Program-made: the position numbers and the translations under genes
Shown here: positions 1 through 7,258 of the stretch, in pieces
Layout of the letters: each line of letters begins with the position of its first letter
How positions within the stretch are numbered: the first letter of the stretch is position 1
NCBI GenBank assembly: GCA_000721375.1
Contig: JOGW01000030.1
Span: forward strand, 1 to 52,936
Source of the DNA: Streptomyces sp. NRRL B-3428
Lineage (GTDB): Bacteria; Actinomycetota; Actinomycetes; Streptomycetales; Streptomycetaceae
Length of the DNA stretch: 52,936 nt
Reading direction: 5' to 3'
Notes under the pieces: model-generated
Database searches by the model: none
What the model was told of the DNA's origin: nothing
The model's input: only the letters and a program-made list of their open reading frames with translations

Positions 1-131
1 CAGCCGCACCAGAAGCGCCCCAGATCCGTCGGGTCCGGACGGTCAACCACGGGCATGAGCCGACCGAGGGCAGCGGCTCCAACCTGACCGTTCCAGCAGA
101 TCAGGGGGCAGATCACGCCCAATTGATCAGT

Positions 132-153
132 GATTCCCAAGCTCAGCGCTCGG
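132..153 (+). repeat. att-core-like remnant (tRNA-Gly anticodon region)
   Basis: The stretch GATTCCCAAGCTCAG matches, with two mismatches, GATTTTCAAGCTCAG at 1767-1781 inside a tRNA-Gly 3' fragment. It also resembles the anticodon-stem region of actinobacterial tRNA-Gly(CCC). Similarity stops at about 153, so this is a core-length piece only. I infer that it may be the left attachment remnant of a small integrated segment. Positions 1-131 hold nothing I recognise. Confidence 0.35.
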
Positions 154-215
154 CCCAGACAGCACAGCCGGCCGTGCGTTAGCGTGCCCCTGTGCCGAGC
201 ACTGGGGAGGGCCAC

Positions 216-692
216 GTGAACCAAAGCGTCCGACTTGAAGGACTCAGGATCGGTGATGTCCTGCGAGTGAGCTGCGAGTCAGCGCGCGCTCGGGTAGTCG
301 GTGTGTCTCGGTTCGATGCATCGATCGAGTGGCCATGGGCCGAGATCGATCGTGGCTCCCACTTCCGCTGGAACGGCCAACGAGCCTTCTCCCGTTCTGC
401 TTCCTCCCGAGACTCGGTCATGAGTCTCTTCCGAACCAGTCCGGAACCTTGGGAACTGAAGGCCGGTGACACCTGCCTGGTAGGAATACCTGAGACGCTT
501 GTGCGGATCATCGACATCGGTCGCTACGACCCGCCTCAAGATGTCGGGTGGCTTCCTCGTCCCCACACCATGCTGGTGGTACTGCCCATCGATCACCCAA
601 TCGACCCCATGGATGAAGATCAGGGCGACACGATCTGCCTCGACTCGGCCGAACCTCTGAAGATCGAACTCGTCTCACGCGGAGCCGTGTGA
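216..692 (+). CDS. Hypothetical protein, 158 aa
   Basis: I do not recognise this protein. An earlier in-frame GTG lies at 192, but the GTG at 216 has GGGAGG five bases upstream, so I start there. The product is soluble, with no signal peptide or membrane segment. It begins MNQSVRLEGLRIGDVLRVS and ends with a mixed beta-type region containing TMLVVLPIDHPI. It stops 21 bases before the Imm32-like gene on the same strand, so the two are probably co-transcribed. By position it could be a partner or a second immunity-type protein. The function is unknown. Confidence 0.6.
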   Translation: MNQSVRLEGLRIGDVLRVSCESARARVVGVSRFDASIEWPWAEIDRGSHFRWNGQRAFSRSASSRDSVMSLFRTSPEPWELKAGDTCLVGIPETLVRIIDIGRYDPPQDVGWLPRPHTMLVVLPIDHPIDPMDEDQGDTICLDSAEPLKIELVSRGAV

Positions 693-713
693 ACGTGGCG
701 GGATGATGCGCTT

Positions 714-1007
714 ATGAGCAAGGGAACCAGCAAACCCCCATCCGAGATCACCCGCGTCACGACCGTGGCTGATGGCGTCGCGCAGACATTCACTTGGGAA
801 GAGGGCGCACGGATCGAGGTGCGGAACCTCGGTAGCACGGTAGTAGTCGAGGCGAATGCCGAAGGCCTCAGAACACTGGCCGGCCATCTGCTCACCCTCG
901 CGAGGGAGGGGGTTCCCGACGGGAGCCACCTTCACCTGGAGGACGGCAACGGCCTTGTGGAAGGTTCTGCTGAACTGGTCCTGGAACGGTGCGACTTTGA
1001 GGAATGA
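714..1007 (+). CDS. Imm32-family immunity protein
   Basis: A 97-aa protein. The segment EANAEGLRTLAGHLLTLA, then VPDGSHLHLEDGNGLVEGS and ELVLERCD, is the pattern I know from Imm32 immunity proteins of Streptomyces (PF15566): a helix followed by a DGSHxHLD strand region. Imm32 proteins are predicted to neutralise toxins of polymorphic-toxin systems, but no toxin gene lies next to it. The length is normal for the family. It follows a 158-aa unknown gene by 21 bases. Assignment to the family is by recall of the motif, not by a search. Confidence 0.75.
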   Translation: MSKGTSKPPSEITRVTTVADGVAQTFTWEEGARIEVRNLGSTVVVEANAEGLRTLAGHLLTLAREGVPDGSHLHLEDGNGLVEGSAELVLERCDFEE

Positions 1008-1212
1008 GGCCGAGCGCGGACGGCGGCCACATCGCTCTGACTGAGGCTGTCTGTCGAATGCGTGTCGAAGTAGGTCAGATCCGCTGGCGCACCGGCGCGA
1101 ACAGGCTGGTCAGGCCCCTCGCCAGCCACGACAGTCCGAGCGCCTTCTAAGCACTCGGGCCAGCGCAGATGACCAGCCGCACCAGGCCCGGGCCCCGTGA
1201 GCGATCGAGCTC

Positions 1213-1578
1213 CTAAGGCGGTGGCTTCCTGACAACCAGCGGCAACGGCCAGCCGGCACAGGCCACGAGCGCGTTGCCGTCCTCGGCGAGGAAGAGCAGG
1301 GTGGTCCATGTTCGGTCTGCAGCATCGATCATCCCTGTACGCACGGGCTGGTCATGTGCGCGGATGAGCTGCACTGCTCGTTCCAGCCCAAGAGGTTCGA
1401 GGCCGAACAAACGCATGCGTTGAAGGCGGCGCCCGAAGACCCCCGCATGTTGGCCCGCGGGTTGTGCTCGGTCTGCCACCCAGTAGGTGGCGCCACTGCG
1501 GAGGGTGGCCAGGGCTCTCACGGATACCTCGTCATCACCGGCCAACAGAGATTCCAGCACTTGCCGTTCCACGGTCAC
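1213..1578 (-). CDS. Small hypothetical protein, 121 aa
   Basis: The GTG at 1578 has GGGGG just upstream on the minus strand. The frame extends further upstream, but there the translation looks non-coding. The protein begins MTVERQVLESLLAGDDE, continues with a helical middle, and ends with a strand-like WTTLLFLAEDGNALVACAG. I recognise the general look from uncharacterised Streptomyces proteins but cannot name a domain. It converges on the Imm32-like gene and sits beside attachment-site remnants. It could be a decayed gene, since the last ten residues look unordered. Confidence 0.35.
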   Translation of the reverse strand: MTVERQVLESLLAGDDEVSVRALATLRSGATYWVADRAQPAGQHAGVFGRRLQRMRLFGLEPLGLERAVQLIRAHDQPVRTGMIDAADRTWTTLLFLAEDGNALVACAGWPLPLVVRKPPP

Positions 1579-1636
1579 CCCCGCTTGGATCTTGCGGTAC
1601 AGCAGCCAGCAGAGCAACCCCAGCAACCGAGGGTGA

Positions 1637-1690
1637 GCGCGTGCCCGTTGCGTGCCCGACACGTCGGGGAGCAGCGGTGAACGGTGGGCG
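1637..1690. other. GTGCCC-rich integrase/attachment-flank sequence, copy A
   Basis: The pattern GCGTGCCC-n4-CGTGCCCGA, then CGGGGAGCAGCGG and ACGGTGGGCG, is shared with copy B at 4680-4742. Both copies lie within about 130 bases of a tRNA 3' fragment. Sequences of this type are commonly found between the end of a Streptomyces tyrosine-integrase gene and the attachment core. That role is recalled and inferred, not proven here. Confidence 0.4.
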
Positions 1691-1772
1691 CAGTGGGCGA
1701 TCTCAGGAGCGACGGTTCGCGCCCGTCTGCGCACGTCAGGGCCACAATCACCCCTAGATCACCGGCGATTTT

Positions 1773-1812
1773 CAAGCTCAGAGCGCGAGTTCGATTCTCG
1801 TCACCCGCTCCA
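1773..1812 (+). pseudogene. tRNA-Gly 3' fragment (attachment-site scar)
   Basis: The run from CAAGCTCAGAGCGCGAG through the T-arm (GAGTTCGATTCTCG) to CACCCGCTCCA matches the 3' half of an actinobacterial tRNA-Gly, including the encoded CCA. The 5' half (acceptor strand and D-arm) is absent upstream, so this is not a working tRNA. A tRNA 3' end without its 5' end is what site-specific integration into a tRNA gene leaves at one element boundary. A tyrosine-integrase remnant starts 50 bases downstream, as expected. Confidence 0.7.
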
Positions 1813-1818
1813 GGCAAG

Positions 1819-1850
1819 AGCCCCGGCCAGTGGCCTGGGGCTTCTTTGTT
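1819..1850 (+). terminator. Rho-independent terminator behind the tRNA-Gly fragment
   Basis: AGCCCCGGCC, loop AGT, then GGCCTGGGGCT with a one-base bulge, followed by a T-rich run (TCTTTGTT). It follows the encoded CCA by seven bases, as a native tRNA terminator would, so the tRNA end and its terminator appear to have been copied together. Confidence 0.7.
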
Positions 1851-1862
1851 GGCTGGACCGGT

Positions 1863-2616
1863 CTAAGGGTCGCGTGCCAAATCTGTGCCAGATGTTTGAT
1901 CATCTGGCCTCCGTGCCACGAACTTTCGAGCCGCCTTCCTCGCCTTCCGGACGCTCCAGTCGAGCTTCCCGGCGACCTCTTGCTGCCGCTCGTCTTCCGA
2001 ATGCTGGTAGCCCCTAGCCGCCTTCTCGGAGGGCTGCCCGGCGCGGACCATGGTGTCCTTCAACGTCGCACCCGATCGGATCGTCAGGGTGTGCCCGGTG
2101 TGACGAAGGTCGTACGGGCGGAAGCCGTCGGGCAGCCCGACCAAGGCACACGCCTTGCGCCACTTCCTGCCAAAGGTCGAGCATCGGAACGGCTTGCCCT
2201 TCTCTCCTACAACACCGGCCGGTGCCGCAGAGCGGACGCTCTCCAGGCCATGCACGGAACAATCCAGGGCAATGATGGGGCCTATCCCCGCACGACCCAT
2301 AGGGCTGTTCATGACTCAAGCGCGCGTAGCCAAAACTGCCGCAATCGCCATCAACGGGCTTATAGAACTCGGGATCGCAGACGACTCGCGTCACCGGGTC
2401 CTGCGAGTTGTACCGGGGTGTCGGGCGCGGATCACGCCGAAGCAGTCTCGGAGGCAGCACCCGATCAGTCTGGCCCCATCCGATCCACCCACACCCACCG
2501 GGCGTCGAGTCCCAATAGACGTACGACGTTTTGATCCCAGTTGATGGGCGACGGCGTGCGTAGCGACGCCGGGTAACTCGAGAGATGCCGGGCCAACAAA
2601 CCCGATGGCTTGGCAC
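1863..2616 (-). pseudogene. Decayed tyrosine-recombinase integrase
   Basis: The readable part is the C-terminal ORF at 1863-2312. It contains GEKGKPFRCSTFGRKW, then the box-II motif FRPYDLRHTGHTL, and RAGQPSEKAARGYQH. The last is a degraded form of the usual GHSS...Y block with the nucleophile tyrosine retained. Intact enzymes of this class are about 370-420 aa, but only about 150 aa can be read in one frame. Upstream, the reading shifts to a second minus frame (2014-2616) without recognisable N-terminal arm-binding or core-binding domains. The box-II His/Arg are present, but GHS has become GQP. I conclude that it is frameshifted and 5'-truncated, the relic of the element that used the adjacent tRNA-Gly site. 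Confidence 0.75.
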
Positions 2617-2662
2617 CCTGGCAAGGTCTTAGGCTGCAGCGCTCAGATCAGCAGGGGGAGGG

Positions 2663-3430
2663 ATGGGATCGAGACCGCATTTCGCACTCTTCGACGAGTT
2701 CGGCAAGCAACTCCTGGCCTACTGCACCGACGTTGCAGGCTTCTTCTACGCCAGCGAACCAGGCAGGCGCATCATCACGCTGAGGCAGTGCAGTCCCAGG
2801 CCGTCCTTCCTCGACGTGGCCACCCAAGCCCGAGTAGAGCAAGTTGACGTATCCATCGCGATGCTCGACAGCCAGGCACGGCCGTTCGCCAGCGAACTCG
2901 TCTGCGGCCTGAAGGTAGGAGACTTGCAGGACTCCGATACGCCGTTCGATCTCCCGATCTCCGGGACGACCTGGAGCGCCCCGACCGTGGCAGCTCGCCC
3001 CATTTGGGACCGATGGAGCCAGGGCAGCCCGCAAGTCAAGAATCTCTGGGCAGCGTACGCACCCAATGGCCGCGAGGCCTGGCTCGACCTGGTGTGCAGA
3101 CAACGACGACGACCTGGCACCGACGTACAAAACGGTGTATTCCACCTCGACGGCCGCTACATCACCAGCCTGACCAGCTTCTACCTGGCCATCGGTGAGG
3201 CGATCAACGGCCCCGGCGGCTACTTCGGAGCTGGCTACTTCTGGTTCGAGGAGGCCCTCAAGGGCGGGTACGGGGCCATGCCGCCGTTCACTTTGATCTG
3301 GAACGACTGGGAGATAGCGGCGGCCCGGATGAGGTTCCCCTACCACCCCGCAGATGGGACTCCGGCTGATTGCTTTGAGATGACGGTTGCCCACCTACGC
3401 CAGGCAGGCGCCGAGATCATTTTGCCGTGA
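2663..3430 (+). CDS. Barstar-domain immunity-type protein
   Basis: A 255-aa protein with ATG at 2663 and a strong GGGGGAGGG ribosome site. The C-terminal ~90 residues carry the barstar pattern: VFHLDGRYITSLTSFYLAIG, EAINGPGGYFGAG, then LKGGYGAMPPFTLIW. Barstar-fold proteins bind and inhibit barnase-type RNases. Here the central helix usually containing DALDDCL reads YFWFEEALKG, so the inhibitory contact surface may have drifted. The N-terminal ~160 residues begin FALFDEFGKQLLAYCTDVAG and match nothing I know. They resemble the extra N-terminal half of many Streptomyces barstar-like proteins. No barnase gene is adjacent. Base composition looks less GC-rich than in the genes after 8 kb. Confidence 0.8.
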   Translation: MGSRPHFALFDEFGKQLLAYCTDVAGFFYASEPGRRIITLRQCSPRPSFLDVATQARVEQVDVSIAMLDSQARPFASELVCGLKVGDLQDSDTPFDLPISGTTWSAPTVAARPIWDRWSQGSPQVKNLWAAYAPNGREAWLDLVCRQRRRPGTDVQNGVFHLDGRYITSLTSFYLAIGEAINGPGGYFGAGYFWFEEALKGGYGAMPPFTLIWNDWEIAAARMRFPYHPADGTPADCFEMTVAHLRQAGAEIILP

Positions 3431-3470
3431 TCTTCTCTCTCGGACGGTACTTGCCAGTCCGGGAGCGCGA

Positions 3471-3492
3471 GCCAGGACGTGCACGTCCTGGC
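3471..3492. repeat. 22-bp perfect palindrome
   Basis: The left arm GCCAGGACGTG is followed at once by its exact reverse complement CACGTCCTGGC. It lies 40 bases after the barstar-domain gene stop. It could be a dyad operator or a cruciform/hairpin. There is no T-run after it. Confidence 0.6.
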
Positions 3493-3595
3493 CGATCACG
3501 GCCACCGTCAGTTGGGACAAGAATGTCAAGCATCTACCAGGACGGGACACCCACACCCACCTGGACTGAGTAGAAACCTTCTCTACGGGTTCAAG

Positions 3596-3615
3596 GCGCC
3601 CCGCACGCGGGGCGC
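3596..3615. terminator. GC hairpin between convergent genes
   Basis: A nine-base arm GCGCCCCGC, loop AC, and the perfect complementary arm. It stands between the end of the barstar-domain gene and the end of the convergent SUKH gene, so it probably terminates one or both. There is no U-tract, which is common for Streptomyces terminators. Confidence 0.55.
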
Positions 3616-3708
3616 GCTCCATGCGGGGACCGTCGGGGGTAGACCTTGTAGTCGGGCAAGGGGCGGCCTGCGTTGTCTCTGGCTCGACAAGAACGGTGGC
3701 ATCGCCAC

Positions 3709-4587
3709 CTACTCGTCATCGGCAGCCGACTCCCAGGTCAGCAAGGGCACTCCTGCCACTGTTGTGATCTCAATTATCTCGCAGCCCATGAGATGAACAG
3801 CGGCGAACAGACGCTGCTGCACCAGCTTGCCGTCTTCAGGCGGAAAGTCGATCCGGATGTGGTGAGGCTGGGACCCGTTGTAGGTGAGCAACCAGTCGGT
3901 GTCGACCGTCGCAAAGTGGTCTTGTCCCATTGCGGCATCCGCGGAGCGCCATGAGCCCCGATCCGCACAGGGAGCCAGCGCCGCGCGCAGGATTCGCGAG
4001 CGCTCGGGATAGGAGAATGCACCCTCAGTTAGGCGCAGACACCTGCGGGTCCGTGGCCGGAAGGCGTTGAACCACGGTGCAAGTTCCGGCTCCATCTCGG
4101 GGAGCACGCTGGTGCCGAGGTGCCCGTCGGCCCAGCTTTGGATGAAGTCTGCTGCGCCCATGCGATGGGTCTCGTACTGGCCATCACGGCTCCACACGAC
4201 TACGGGCCATTGCTCTGGAGCCTTATCGGTGAGCCAGCACAGCCGGTCTGCGTCCATGGTGGCGCCCCAGATCAACAGCGCGCCTGGATCAGGGTGTAGC
4301 GGATGCGGATAACGCCCGGGGTGGCTCTCGCGTGATCCCAGGGGGGCACTTTGCCACTGGACACCGTTGTATTGGCTGGTCCCGTACGGGGTCCGCAGGT
4401 AGAGGAAGTCGCAGAACTCCCCCGAGCCGTAGGTTTCGACGAGCAGTTTGTAGTCACTGGGCAGACGGGTGCCGATCTCAGCCTCCACTGCGGTCCAATC
4501 CCCGTGAGCATCCACGGGGTCAGTCGGCGGGGCCACAAGCTGGATCACTTCATGGCGGTCGGTCGCAGCAAGTTTCCGATCAGGCAT
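3709..4587 (-). CDS. SUKH (SMI1/KNR4) family immunity-type protein
   Basis: A 292-aa protein, taking the ATG at 4587 (MPDRKLAATDRHEVIQ) rather than the upstream GTG. Residues ~25-140 carry the SUKH pattern: DWTAVEAEIGTRLPSDYKLL, then VETYGSGEF, FLYLRTPYG and later WPVVVWSRDG. SUKH proteins are the largest class of polymorphic-toxin immunity proteins. The last ~130 residues, with YPERSRILRAALAP and a strand-rich end, are an extra domain with no name I can give. It is transcribed away from the tRNA-Ser fragment and converges on the barstar gene. No toxin is adjacent, so it is an orphan. Confidence 0.75.
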   Translation of the reverse strand: MPDRKLAATDRHEVIQLVAPPTDPVDAHGDWTAVEAEIGTRLPSDYKLLVETYGSGEFCDFLYLRTPYGTSQYNGVQWQSAPLGSRESHPGRYPHPLHPDPGALLIWGATMDADRLCWLTDKAPEQWPVVVWSRDGQYETHRMGAADFIQSWADGHLGTSVLPEMEPELAPWFNAFRPRTRRCLRLTEGAFSYPERSRILRAALAPCADRGSWRSADAAMGQDHFATVDTDWLLTYNGSQPHHIRIDFPPEDGKLVQQRLFAAVHLMGCEIIEITTVAGVPLLTWESAADDE

Positions 4588-4679
4588 GACGGCAGCGTAA
4601 CCAGGCCACCGCAACGTGACCGATGGAACCTCAGGCAGCGAAGACCTCACCCGACTGCTGGACGACCGCTAGGCACCAG

Positions 4680-4742
4680 CGTGCCCCTCCCGTGCCCGAT
4701 CGAGCGGGGAATCACGGGGAGCAGCGGGCACTCACGGTGGGC
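4680..4742. other. GTGCCC-rich integrase/attachment-flank sequence, copy B
   Basis: GCGTGCCCCTCCCGTGCCCGA, shown here only as its two GTGCCC cores, then CGGGGAGCAGCGG and ACGGTGGGCG, repeats the layout of copy A at 1637-1690. It lies 55 bases from the tRNA-Ser fragment. I infer an integrase-side flank of a second, now lost, integrative element. Confidence 0.4.
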
Positions 4743-4796
4743 GGACACGGGAACGGTCCCCGACCGTGTCACCTGGTCAGCGGCCGTTCCACCTGC

Positions 4797-4855
4797 GCGG
4801 TGGGTGTGGGATTTGAACCCACGGTGGCTTGCACCACGACGGTTTTCAAGACCGT
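4797..4855 (-). pseudogene. tRNA-Ser(TGA) 3' fragment (attachment-site scar)
   Basis: On the minus strand an anticodon stem ACGGT, loop CTTGAAA (anticodon TGA), stem ACCGT, a long class-II variable arm (GGTGCAAGCC core), a T-arm GTGGGTTCAAATCCCAC and a 3' end CACCCACCGC match the 3' half of tRNA-Ser. The expected 5' half is absent: the sequence beyond 4855 does not pair with the acceptor strand. It is therefore an att scar and not a gene. It lies just beyond the stop of the DUF6193 gene. Confidence 0.75.
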
Positions 4856-4877
4856 GAGCCAGCAGCCGGAACTCGTC

Positions 4878-5564
4878 TCAGTCGGACGCCCGGAAACAGG
4901 CTGCCGCGACCTCAAGCGCCTCACTCAAGGAGGGCACCTCTTGGCGGAACGTGTTCGGGATCATCGTCACTCGGTAGGCGTCCCCCGACAACGGCATAAC
5001 CTTCACGAGTCCGGCATCCGTGTCGAAGGGCTTCCGGCTCAGCATCAGGCTTCCGTGGCTAATGTCCGGATAGTACAGGCGTAGTTGAGGATGGTCATGA
5101 GCCGCCTGAAGGAACGGACGATCGCCAAGGTGCCACTCACTGGAGAGCAGCTGCCCCCACTTGGTCGGGACTGGATTGCCGTCTTCGAATGCCTGCGCCA
5201 GTTCGCTCCAGCTCATGAACGGGAAGCGCTCGTGCAGCTCACGCAGACCACAGCCCTGGCGCCAGAAGGCTGCTGCTTCCACCACGGCGACGAGATCGTT
5301 CGTCCACCCGCCCGACAAGGAGAAGGTCCGGTGCCGTTGGAACTGCACATGGAACATCCCGTCTGCGCGACGTGACACGAGGATCGGCCCTCTGGCGCTG
5401 CCGACCTCAACATCGTCGTACGAGCTGTTGACGGCCCGCACCTCGCCCAGATCGAGGCCCTGAGGCACTGCGATGAGTTGCATGCGCCGGACCAACTCGC
5501 CCTGCTGCGTGCGATCGGGATCGGTCCCGCCACTCGGGTCCGGTCCTTGGTCACCTGCCGTCAT
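4878..5564 (-). CDS. DUF6193 family protein
   Basis: A 228-aa protein. I chose the ATG at 5564 because GGGGGCGGG precedes it. The frame is open further upstream but the extra residues look non-coding. The C-terminal block FLQAAHDHPQLRLYYPDISHGSLMLSR is the typical DUF6193 signature (annotated in many Streptomyces as 'natural product biosynthesis protein', without proof). The middle contains LVAVVEAAAFWRQGCGLREL, also a family trait. The family often appears among small accessory genes near immunity proteins. The biochemical role is unknown. It is divergent from a small membrane protein starting at 5672. Confidence 0.7.
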   Translation of the reverse strand: MTAGDQGPDPSGGTDPDRTQQGELVRRMQLIAVPQGLDLGEVRAVNSSYDDVEVGSARGPILVSRRADGMFHVQFQRHRTFSLSGGWTNDLVAVVEAAAFWRQGCGLRELHERFPFMSWSELAQAFEDGNPVPTKWGQLLSSEWHLGDRPFLQAAHDHPQLRLYYPDISHGSLMLSRKPFDTDAGLVKVMPLSGDAYRVTMIPNTFRQEVPSLSEALEVAAACFRASD

Positions 5565-5671
5565 GCCCGCCCCCGCGAGTGAGATATCGAGACAGCCACA
5601 ATAGGCCGTGGGACAAATCCTGCTCATGCCAAACATCAGCCGGCCGAACGCCGCCTGGCTATAGTCCGGCC

Positions 5672-5932
5672 ATGGCCACGACAGGCACGGATCCGACATT
5701 CACAGACGGAATACGGCACTTGATCCGTCACCCGCTGCTCCTGATACCTCTCGCGCTCGTCGTGCCCATCGTGATCTGGACGCGGGAACACTGGCACACG
5801 GTGATCGCTTTGCTCCTCGGGATCTTGCTGGCCGCCATCGGTTCGGTTCCCGTCGTGCGCAGCCTCGAACGCCTCAAGATCGCGTCGGCAGAGGCGAGCG
5901 ACACCACGAAGGACACAGGTACTGGCAGCTGA
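5672..5932 (+). CDS. Small two-helix membrane protein, 86 aa
   Basis: ATG at 5672, with weak ribosome-site signal. After a 20-residue polar start come two hydrophobic segments, HPLLLIPLALVVPIVIW (about 25-42) and HTVIALLLGILLAAIGSVPVV (about 47-67, 21 residues, given as HTVIALLLGI onward), then a polar tail rich in D, T and G. No family is recognised. It is divergent from the DUF6193 gene with about 107 bases between the starts. It could be a membrane-anchored partner of a neighbouring small protein, but nothing in the sequence shows that. Confidence 0.5.
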   Translation: MATTGTDPTFTDGIRHLIRHPLLLIPLALVVPIVIWTREHWHTVIALLLGILLAAIGSVPVVRSLERLKIASAEASDTTKDTGTGS

Positions 5933-6174
5933 GTGGTCCTGGCCTCCGTCTCAGTTTCCGTCCCATTCAGCGACGTTCACCGCCGTTCAGGGGAGGTCGA
6001 AGGCGCCAGGCACACCCACCGCTAACCGCGCACGAACGCAGGTGAACGCGCCCGCACACGGCCCATCGCATCGCCAACACAATTGGAAAGCGTGCGCCCA
6101 ACCGTTGACTCGCCCATTGAGACCTCCACCGACCGCTCTGCAAGGTGTCGCACGCAGGTGAAAGCATCCTTCGC

Positions 6175-6582
6175 ATGCCTCTTCCGTACCCGGATGATCT
6201 GACTTCCCTGGTCCTGCGCACCGACTTCGGCGATGACGCGGCCTGGCATGCCGTTCAAGCTGCCGTTGATGCTGCTGACGAACACACCGCTGCCACATAC
6301 GTCAGTGATCCACGCTTCAACCAGGCCGACATCCAGACCCTTGTTGCCGAGGAAGACGAGCAGATCGTCACGGTGTTCCTCGCGGACGCGATCACCATGA
6401 CTGATCCCTCCCATTCTCTACTGGCCGTTGACCTCTACGACGAACCAGGGCGGGTGTTTCGGGTGCCTGCGCAGGAGTTCTTCGGGGTTTCCGCCAACTT
6501 GAGCATCGCCAACATGGACTTCGCCGACTTTGCCGATGCCGCGGATGAATCGGGGACCTTCCGGGGCTTCGACGACGCCTGA
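6175..6582 (+). CDS. DUF6924 family protein
   Basis: A 135-aa acidic protein, starting at ATG 6175 (MPLPYPDDLTSLVLRTDFGD). The strings LVLRTDFGDDAAWHAVQAAV, LAVDLYDEPGRVFRVPA and SANLSIANMDFADFADAAD are the conserved blocks I associate with DUF6924, small soluble actinobacterial proteins of unknown function. Length is normal. The 240 bases upstream contain two copies of CGCAGGTGAA (about 6040 and 6153) but no other gene. Another orphan member of this accessory strip. Confidence 0.7.
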   Translation: MPLPYPDDLTSLVLRTDFGDDAAWHAVQAAVDAADEHTAATYVSDPRFNQADIQTLVAEEDEQIVTVFLADAITMTDPSHSLLAVDLYDEPGRVFRVPAQEFFGVSANLSIANMDFADFADAADESGTFRGFDDA

Positions 6583-6766
6583 AACTCACATGGTGAGGGC
6601 TGCGGTACGCCGCAGAAGTGCAGCAACCGCGCCGACCACTACCGACCGTAGTAGGCCCTCACTGGCCGCCTGAGCGCCCAGGAGATCTCAGCGACCGTCG
6701 CGCCGGCAGTTCGGGACGAAGTGGCCCTCGCGCCAGGAGCGGACGGCAGGCTTCTACAGTGCGGCC

Positions 6767-7258
6767 ATGCCTGTACCCGAGATCATCCCCATCGCGCACG
6801 AGCCGGACTACCGCACGAGCACGATCGGCAGGTTCGATGGGGGTCAGTTCTTCGCCTCCATCACCTATGCGTCCCCAGAGAGCGAGGAGCGGGACGATGC
6901 TCGGGAGGGCCGGAAGCAGCTCTACGCCGTGCTGCACAAGTTCAACCCTGAGGGTAGCCACACCGATTCGGACATCTGGTGTGCCGGCACCTGGGACCAG
7001 CAGCAGCGACACCGCTATGACGAGCATTCCCCGCTCAACCTGGCGGAACGGAAGCTGGAAGGCATGCTGGCCGGCCTTCCGGGGCGCGAGTACGGCAGCA
7101 TCGCGATCAGGCCGTTTCAACTCACGGTCGACGGCGTGGTTTTCGGCCTCGTGACCGAATGCCATGGCGAAGATGAAGACGGAGAGCACGACTGGGCCGA
7201 GCTGTACCCGGACGGGCTGGGATTCGGCGATCCCTGGGATGGCGAATGCTCGACATGA
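6767..7258 (+). CDS. Conserved hypothetical protein, 163 aa
   Basis: ATG at 6767. Blocks such as EPDYRTSTIGRFDGGQFFAS, SDIWCAGTW, AIRPFQLTVDGVVFGLV and DWAELYPDGLGFGDPWDG are shared with a widespread uncharacterised Streptomyces family that is sometimes, without evidence, labelled a formylmethionine deformylase. The HExxH metal motif of true peptide deformylases is not visible, so I do not use that name. The protein is soluble and has no signal. It is the last gene of the small-protein strip. Confidence 0.6.
   Translation: MPVPEIIPIAHEPDYRTSTIGRFDGGQFFASITYASPESEERDDAREGRKQLYAVLHKFNPEGSHTDSDIWCAGTWDQQQRHRYDEHSPLNLAERKLEGMLAGLPGREYGSIAIRPFQLTVDGVVFGLVTECHGEDEDGEHDWAELYPDGLGFGDPWDGECST

Noticed and set aside
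1575..1817. An 80-codon minus frame with GAGDENRTRALSL
   Set aside because: This is the false translation of the tRNA-Gly fragment, a well-known artefact in annotations.
4351..4857. Plus-strand frames ending GVGFEPTVACTTTVF or VWDLNPRWL
   Set aside because: They are readings through the tRNA-Ser fragment in antisense; they are not proteins.
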